A stretch of 25,867 nt of DNA, taken from Tubiluchus corallicola (lineage: Eukaryota > Priapulida > Priapulimorpha > Priapulimorphida > Tubiluchidae). Positions 1 to 8,001 of this stretch are shown here, one piece after another. Below the pieces are notes generated by a model, which searched no databases, was not told where the DNA came from, and saw nothing but the letters and a program-made list of their open reading frames with translations. Within the stretch, counting starts at the first letter, position 1. Each line of letters starts with the position of its first letter. A program made the position numbers and the translations under genes. The DNA is taken from positions 60,001 to 85,867 of the forward strand of contig JAQGDQ010000874.1 in the NCBI GenBank assembly GCA_030141605.1. Reading direction: 5' to 3'.

Positions 1-26
1 AATTTTGGGGTTAGCTCGAGTTACTG

Positions 27-420
27 CCGAGTTAGCGGAATTCAAGAATGATAGGTACCATTTTTTATGCATATCTTCGGGTGCCATGTTGGATTTCAAA
101 ATGGCCACCACTAACATTTAAAAATTAAGCTTGTTGTCTCCCGAGTTAGCTAAATTCAAGAATGATAAGTACCATTTTTTATGCATATCTTCAGCTGCCA
201 TTTTGGATTTCAAAATGGCCACCACTAACATTTAAAAATTAAGCTTGTTGCCGAGTTACTCATAGGACGTTAAGCTCTGTTCAATGTTATTAAATGTTAA
301 AAATTTAAAAGTTAAATCCTAATTTTTAAATATTAATGGCAGCCATTTTGGTATCAAAAATGGCACCTGAAGCTGTGCACAAAAAAAGGATACCTATCAT
401 TTTTTAATTCAGCGCCCCCA
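27..420. repeat. Tandem duplication followed by an inverted copy (fold-back-type repeat)
   Basis: Two direct units of about 110-114 bp begin at 27 and 141 with CCGAGTTAGC, and a third start appears at 251. Each unit holds the stretch TTTCAAAATGGCCACCACTA. From about 318 to 415 a diverged inverted version appears (AATGGCAGCCATTTTGG and CCTATCATTTTTTAATTC), so the segment could fold back on itself. No coding potential is seen. It may be part of a larger transposable element cut by the left edge. Confidence 0.7.
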
Positions 421-611
421 ATTGACATTAACTAACCGAAAAAATCAATTTTGGCACAAAAATCGAATTGAGTACATAAAGGCCCATGCTATTATCAGTA
501 AACTAGTGTATGTGCAATGATGCAATCACAGATAACATTAGTCCCTTGACATCAAATAATATGAAATAATAATATGAAAAACCATCATCAAAGCCTATTT
601 CTCTTTGCCAA

Positions 612-1145
612 TTACAGTAAGTCCTCGCTCAACAACGACCCGTTTAGTGACGTTTCGTTTAACGACGCTGAACATTTGACACCTTTTTTCACTTAACGAC
701 TAGGGGTGAGCATCGAACGTTCAAGTTCGATTCGAACGAGTTTTTTTAGTTCGAACTCGATTCGAATCCAAAACTATAGATTCGAATAATTCAGCACTTC
801 AATCACATATGTTCCTGATCACTAAAACGAGTGAAACATCATGCAATTAGCATAATTTAGCTGTGATTTCTCTGCACAATTTTAAAGAAATTACTAGTCG
901 TTTTATTGCAGAACAAAATCTAGTGATATGCATGATCTTTGTGAGACTAATTTTTACTGGTGGTTCGAAAACTTGTTCGAAAATAATTCAACCTCAATTC
1001 GAATTTGGTTCGCATTCGAAACACTGAAGTTCGGTTTGATTCGAATTCGAGAGTCACAAATTCGGTTCGATTCGAATTCGCTTTCTGGTAGAGAATGCTC
1101 ACCCCTATTAACGACACAGCATTTCGTTTTAACGACGATTCTTTT
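612..1145. repeat. Older AACGACGTTTC-type repeat, interrupted by a hAT MITE
   Basis: The flanks 612-700 and 1108-1145 read as one repeat (CAGTAAGTCCTCGCTC, then several TTTAACGAC motifs) split by the element at 701-1107. Similar sequence recurs at 25456-25560, and its TTTAACGACGTTTCACTTAA motif is the core of the tandem repeat at the right edge. The CAGTAAGTCCTCGCT-like end resembles terminal repeats of pogo/Tigger-type transposons; that assignment is an inference from memory. Confidence 0.55.
701..1107. mobile_element. hAT-like MITE, 407 bp, with perfect 8-bp target duplication
   Basis: The ends are inverted repeats, TAGGGGTGAGCAT at 701 and its complement ATGCTCACCCCTA ending at 1107. Both sides carry the identical 8-bp duplication TTAACGAC (693-700 and 1108-1115). 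An 8-bp duplication with a YAGGGGTG end is the hallmark of the hAT superfamily. The interior is rich in TTCGAA/ATTCGAA motifs and has no transposase, so it is non-autonomous. A decayed relative lies at about 23700-24092. Short open frames inside it are chance. Confidence 0.9.
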
Positions 1146-1399
1146 GCTTTGCAGAAAGCCAATTTTCATGTTATCAACAATTTGTTTATTTAATTTGATG
1201 CCTGAAAACAGTACGTATTGCATTATTCTGTTCTAAAAATGTACTAGTAATGTAAGTACTGCAATTATTATATAAGTGCTTTACTGACCGACTGACCACT
1301 AGTGTTAGCAGTTCGTATCAAGCCTTTAGCCTATTACATTTGTCTGGTGTACACAAGCGTGAACGTACACACTATTTTACTGATCACCTGCTTACTATA

Positions 1400-1828
1400 G
1401 CCCGAGAGGACTGTCTGATGTACAGAGTTCCAGAGAAAATACAACCGATAGGCCAAATAAAAATTAAGATCATTTCATCTTTTAACAGGAATTTCTCCTT
1501 AAAAATAGAGAAGACACAAGGTCAAAGTTTGTGTCTGGATAGTTGAAATTTTCTACATTAGCCGATTTCACACAAGTGACGCTGTACATTGTTACAGTGC
1601 AAACACTGCAGTTACTAAAAACATTTTATAATTTTATAGTCAAAAATCGATTTTTAAATTGTCTAAGGTAAGCAAATGCATTTCATATATAATTATGCAT
1701 GAAAGTTCATTGTATGAGGAGTAGAAACTTACAAAATTTATTAAATATAACGTAATCACTGCTCAGTGAGAGCAGTTTTTCATGAACCCACGCAAAGTGC
1801 AGCAAATGTTAACGGTCTCGAAGGAGTT
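1400..1828 (+). repeat. Interspersed repeat family X, copy 1
   Basis: This is about 400 bp sharing a long stretch with 3755-4138 (same strand) and 20876-21296 (opposite strand). Shared landmarks are AGGAATTTCTCCTTAAA, the TTCACACAAG stretch, TAAGCAAATGCATT and the end GCAGTTTTTCATGAACCCA followed by a CGGTC...GAAG motif near a TTAA. The superfamily is not recognised; no protein is encoded. Short end fragments also occur at 2297-2323 and 10558-10608. Confidence 0.8.
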
Positions 1829-1949
1829 AATAAAACAGATTACACGTTTAAAGTTTAGTAATCTGACTTTGAATTCTGTTATTTACTAATAGCACCAAAT
1901 ATTACAGTTGGGAACAGACAACTGCAATAACATGCAAAGAATTTGTGTG

Positions 1950-2297
1950 GCTGCATAGCAAAATTGTTCGAAAGGCGGTAAATAAACTTTCTAGTTATTC
2001 ACGTATCCTGAGTCTAGATTTCATGAGGATCATTTTGATACCAAGTTCATCACTCTACGTTATTTCTAAGCTGAGATAATCCATGTTGAAGTTGAGGTGC
2101 AGGCTGCACATTGAAAAACATAATCTTGAGAAAATCACTGTTAAAGTTAGTCATTGTTTTTTGTCACATTTCTACAAAACACTTAGCTACCGTGCAAATT
2201 TTGGTTGCTACAGACTTTGCAAGAACACATTGAAGTTATGTTTAAATCCACAAGATGGCTCTTCCTGATGAAGATCTGGATTTGGCAACAGAAAAAA
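1950..2297 (+). repeat. Interspersed repeat family Y, copy 1
   Basis: About 340 bp closely matching 22870-23213, with shared blocks such as TTTCTAAGCTGAGATAATCC and CATAATCTTGAGAAAATC. A roughly 60-codon frame is open in both copies, but the changes between copies are largely amino-acid altering and the second copy lacks the ATG, so I do not call a gene. It lies just beyond the last visible MASTL exon, in the following intron. Confidence 0.8.
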
Positions 2298-2334
2298 TGT
2301 TTACGGTCGTGAAGAAGTCAATACGCATAAATAC

Positions 2335-2474
2335 CTGTGAATGATACCATGAGAATGGAGGTAGTCGAGAGCAAGCGCCACCTCGGCCGCATACATCGTA
2401 GCCATGGCTTCGTCAAAGAAGCCGTACACTGTGAGCAAGGATTTCAAATCTCCACCGATCATGTATTCCATCAC
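2335..2474 (-). CDS. MASTL: MASTL exon 5 (hinge to IIH)
   Basis: 140 nt between acceptor TGCTACTAG (complement) and donor GTATTT. It enters in phase 0 and encodes [14 protein letters not shown], then [20 protein letters not shown] and [12 protein letters not shown] plus two bases AG of the HRD arginine. The donor is weaker than the others (GTATTT), but the phase fits an Arg codon continuing in the next exon. It is GC-richer than the flanking introns. Confidence 0.92.
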
Positions 2475-3535
2475 CTAGTAGCAGAAAAAATGATTTTCCA
2501 CAAAATTATTCAATCATATTTACACTTAATCACAAGTTTTGGATAGTGCTGCCACCTTCAGGTGTTTTTGTTAAAATTATTCAATCATATTTACACTTAA
2601 TCACAGCAGCAACTACAAACTCTGGACAGAGGAAAATCATTTTAATTACTCTAAATTTAAATTTATGTTGTATTGTCATCATACTTTTGCATAATTTAAA
2701 ATACCCAACTATCAAGGATACATGATACCTAATTGTCTCAAACACGCCTAAGTACTGGCCGCTCCTATGCAAAAGTATATAAAAACTGTCTGCAATTGAC
2801 TCAAATAACTCCACACAATTGATTCTATATTTTTATACATAGAGATATACACGTGGTTACACTGATGTACGTGATGTAAACAAAGTGACGGCCTGCCAAC
2901 TAGCAGTCAGCTTGTGAAATAATGTACTGGGTCCGTAAAAATTTTCTCAATGAATTTACGTGATTTACAAAAATGGCACTACTGGTCTTCCAAAAACTCG
3001 GAATTCCGCGTATCCGCGGAAAATTCTCATCCCTGCTTTCACCTTTTCACGATCATCATCAATCGCTGGAACTGTGAAAAGACTGTAACTGAATCAAATA
3101 CTCTGATTGCAAAAATCGCAGTACTTACCAGAAAAATATGCTTCTCTGTCTGCAATGAATAGTACAGCTTAACAATGAATGGACTGGTAGACAAGGCGAG
3201 AGCGTCTCTTTCTGCTTTAACTGAAAATTACAACAAAAATGGCTGATTTACAAAAACACTAGACAAGCTTTACTATCCTTTGACCAGACGGTTTAGTCTA
3301 GTGGTAATGCGTCTGCTTTCCGTCTGGGAGGTCGTGAGTTCGAACCAGCGGCCGGGTCATACAAAAGACTTTAAAAATGGTACCTGCTGTTGCCCTGCCT
3401 GACGCGTGGTATTTAGGGTAAAAGTGGGGTAATAATAGTCTCTGTTATGAAGTTGTAGGTTGTTATTTACAGTCGGCGATAATAGCTCTTTGAGCTAATA
3501 CTAATTGTTGACCCAAAAGCCGACTTTAAATAAAG

Positions 3536-3582
<47 letters not shown>

Positions 3583-6500
3583 GTGCAACTACATGTGCTT
3601 GTAAGTGTAATGCAGCATTATAAGTGCAATAATTTGCCGCATACTAAATCATACGAAAGATTTAAAATCGTGACTTGGTGAATTTGCAACAAAGGCAGCC
3701 TAAATCTCATCAATTATCTAATTTTTACTTTTAAACATTTACAACCACCTGATCAGACAAGGACAAATTAAGATCATTTCATCTTTTAATAGGAATTTCT
3801 CCTTAAATATAGAGTAGACTTGAGGTCAAAGTTTATCAGAGTGTTGAGTCTGGATAGTTGAAATTTTCTGCATTAGCCGATTTCACACAAGAGATACTGT
3901 ACTTTGTTATAATGCAAACACTGCAGTTACTGAAAGTTTTTTCAATTTTTTTTGTCAAAAAAATTGATTTTTAAGTTGTCTAAGGTAAGCAAATGCATTG
4001 CATATATAATTTTGCATTAACATTCATTGTGTGAGGAGTAGAAACAATGATAATATATATAATGTCACTGCAGCTTAGTGAGAGCAGTTTTTCATAAACC
4101 CATGCAAAATGCTGAAAACATTTACGGTCCTGAAGAAGTTAACCCTTTCAGTCCCAAATTATTTTTTAATAAGAAACATTTTTTTGGCTTGGTACTTTTG
4201 TTCAGTATGTCCATCTTGTTTACACATAATAATTATTTTTTTTCTACCTGTGCCCGCGTGCTAAATATAGGATGTATCCCACGGGATACATTGGGATTCA
4301 ATGGAAGCATAAAATGTGCTTCATTTTGCAACTGCTGATAATTTTTTAAAGTATTTAAGACATTTAGTATGCATGCTATGCTGATCTGTACAAAGTCGTC
4401 TCTAAAGTACTGTACCTTGCACAGTTTTTTATGCTATGTAGATTTTCTAGTTTGCCATTTTATCACCATTTTTAGTCTATTGTTATTGACTTAAATTAAA
4501 ATAACTATTAACAGATCAAATAACTGTCAGTTTTAAAATTTTATTAATTTTAAAGGCAGAAAATATTCTCGTATCCCACGGGATACAACGGGTACGAAAG
4601 GGTTAAAGGAAAACAGGACCCATTCTTAAGCTATAGCTCAAAACAATCTAATATATGAAATATTAAAAAAACAAAGAATATACTATTGTTTAAAAAATGA
4701 CCTAAGTGAAAGGCTAATTACCAAACAAACACAATTTCACATTCACACCATTAGTTCTTCACTGTTACATACATTTCACCATTCTCTAGTAAGACAAACA
4801 CTAGCTTCTGCATCTCAGAAATGCAACTGCACAAAAACAGATGCTGTACCTCGCAATTCAGATGTGCTAGTTTGTGATGAACTACACACGTTCGACAGCT
4901 CATGCGTGAGTACAGCAATTTGAAATTGAATTTTTATTGTAAAACTTGCCTAGTTTTAGTACAACACACTGAATATCTTACAGCAGCACTGTACTTCAAT
5001 TTTTGTCTTCGCAAACACGTGCAACACGCTCATGGAATGTTTTTGCTGTTGAAAATTATGTTAGTTTGTGATGTCATCAACAGCTGGACTCGGCCGCCGT
5101 TAATTAAATTTTTAACCTATTATTTTATTACTAGGCATTATTACTGGTGTTAAAATGTATACTTCTTACCGTAAGGACATGAAAAATCAATCTATTTCCC
5201 TTTAAGCACAAAAACGCACGCGCACACGCACCTTGACTAACCATGTTCTTGTTCACCATTTCTTCTTTCTTCATGATCTTAACGGCAAAAATTTGCTTCT
5301 CGTTTGTTTTCTTGCAGCCGAGAAACACTTTCCTAGAAAAAAAGAGATCATTCAACTTGTTGCTCAACAGATTGACAGGAATGAGAATGACAAATTGCAA
5401 AAAATTCTGAAACAGACCGGGGGTTTTCGGGCCACCTAGGCCCCCAATGGGGTTGAGGAGCAAAGTCCCCATGGAGGTTCAAGGGGGCGAAGCAACAAAT
5501 TGCAATTTTGTGACCATAGAGAGCCTCTAAGTGGACTTAAAGTATCAATTACCTTGTTTCATGCATAATTTAAAATACCCAACTATCAAGGATACATGAT
5601 ACCTAATTGTCTCAAAAACGCCCAAGTACTGACCGCTCCTATGCAAAAGTATATAAAAACTGTCTGCAATTGACTCAAATAACTCCGCACAATTGATTCT
5701 ATATTTTTATACATAGAGATATACACGTGGTCACACTGATGTACGTGATGTAAACAAAGTGACGACCTGCCAACTAGCGGTCAACTTGTGAAATAATGTA
5801 CTGGGTCCGTAAAAATTTTCTCAACGAATTTACGAGATTTACAAAAATGGCACTACTGGTCTTCCAGAAACTCGGAATTACATGTATCCGCGGAAAATTC
5901 TCATTCCTGGATTAAGAAAGCGAAGAAACATTCTCATCACTCAAAGGAAAACCGGACGATTGATTAGGCTCAATCTCATTTTCATTTACTGTGGAAAAAA
6001 TACATTTTCCTGCCTATAAAAGTTGGCAATTGTTTCTAATATTTGAATGATTAGATTGAAAAGTCTAACGGCAACCAAACACAGCTATCGCTTACATCAC
6101 AAACTAACCACAGTTTGTGCAATGGTGGGCATCTTTCCTGGTCGTCAAGCACGTTTCAGTAAGCAAAGTCTGCTATAGGATGCTGTTATGACGTCACGAA
6201 AACGGGATCTACGCACTGACGACACAGACAAACACTACAGCTCATGATCACTCCTATCACGGTACCGCGCATATTTTGTCGGTCGTGTGAATGTGACAAA
6301 AAGGTGCCATTGCCAGTCTTAGTGGATTCGCTGACCTGTGCACAGCTTTGAAAGTTTAGCAAAACTTAACTATCCGAGCTAATCATTATTTAATCTAAAC
6401 TTTGATTCAAAAAACTGCTGTCATAGTTTTCAATATTTTAAAGCATATTTTATTTTGAATTAATGCTTACGCAACTGTAAGGTTTTCAGTTCAGCATATT

Positions 6501-7948
6501 ACCGTATATACTCGCATATAAGCCGAATTTAGAACTATAAAATACAATACTGAAATCAGGGGGTCGGCTTATATGCGCATGAAACAAAATGAACACAAGG
6601 ACAGACACTAATGCCAATTTTCCAGCCACACATTTTCATCGCTATCTGACTCTTTTTTTGGTTGTGTGTCACCAGTGGTGTATTGGAGGGGGATCGTGGG
6701 GGATCGCCGTCCACCCACTTTTTTTTTGAAAAAATTCAAATTTCAATAAATAGGGTGATCCTTGGAGTGGTAGTGACAATGATTTTGAAGGTTTCTAATT
6801 ATTTTTAAGAACACTACGTTAAATTATAAACAGAAATGTTATAATTTTTTGTGAATAAATAGAAAACAAAATATTTTCTTCTTTATTCATATCAAAATGT
6901 ATCATTTCTTCTATTTCTTCTAGTATGTAACATAAAAGTAAGCATTTTACATCTTTATAGTAAAAAATTTCTATGAACCAAAAATACCCAATTAACAAAA
7001 TGTGACAAAAAGGGATCAATTTTGTTGATTGGGTAGGGAGTAAAATTAGACAAGTTGATGGTCGGCTTATATACGTGTTTTTGCAAAAACTGGCCATTTT
7101 AAAGCAGTTTTAGGGGGTCGGCTTATATGCGATGTAGGCTTATATGCGAGTATATACGGTACTTAGTTACTACCATGTTTATTAGTTTTGTACATACATG
7201 AACTGATGCAATACTAGTGCAAAACAGTCACTTATTCTTTTGAATCTTGCAAGGAAAATTTAAATAGGGGCACCGAGTAACTAATAATTAATATTATATA
7301 TAATAAGCCTTTCTGCATTTCGTTGTGCACATGCAAAGCAAACCTGTGTGCGCATCAGTTCAGTAACTTTAGTTGTTTTACGTGGACTTTGGTTAATTAT
7401 GCATTAGTTTGTGCATAGAGTAACTTACTAGCAGGATCTTGCTTGGGAACAAGAAAAAATGAACTAGGTAAGGTTCTAGCTAGCTGTTAAAATTGTTATT
7501 ATTACAACACCATGGGCTGAGAGGCATCAAGTGTACTCAAATGAGTTGTCTGGTAAATTTAAACTTTGACCTGTTCACGATCATCATCAATCGCTGGAAC
7601 TATGAAAAGGCTTATTAAGCATAACAGACTGGATCATATATAACAGTACAAGACTAAATGCAAAACAATCTTTCATTTTTGTGTAGATAAATTAGCATGC
7701 TACTTAGTAAAATAAATACGCAGCACTTATAATTTACAATATTCCCAAGTTACAGTCGTACTAAATACTCACCCAAATGCTCCTCGACTGATTGGTTTTA
7801 TCAAGCAAAAATCGTCAATGGTAGGAATCTGAATTAAATAACAAAAACAGTAAATTTTTGGCTCCCATTTTCACTAATAATTTGAAAAACGTTACAGTGA
7901 ACGACAGTTAGAACAAATACTAATTAAAATCTATATATTAATTCTACT

Positions 7949-8001
<53 letters not shown>

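Noticed and set aside
928-1236. 102-codon plus-strand and overlapping minus-strand frames
   Set aside because: They lie mostly within the non-autonomous hAT element and run across its boundary.
2083-2268. 60-61-codon frame shared by both copies of family Y (also 23002-23184)
   Set aside because: The copies differ mainly at amino-acid-changing sites and copy 2 has no ATG; shared openness follows from common descent of the repeat.
3281-3353. Functional tRNA gene
   Set aside because: A and B boxes are present, but the T and anticodon stems do not pair and the sequence continues into a SINE body with an (ATT)n tail.
5131-5472. 113-codon minus-strand frame as a separate gene
   Set aside because: Only its middle (5232-5332) is real, as MASTL exon 3; the rest reads through introns and the Z element.
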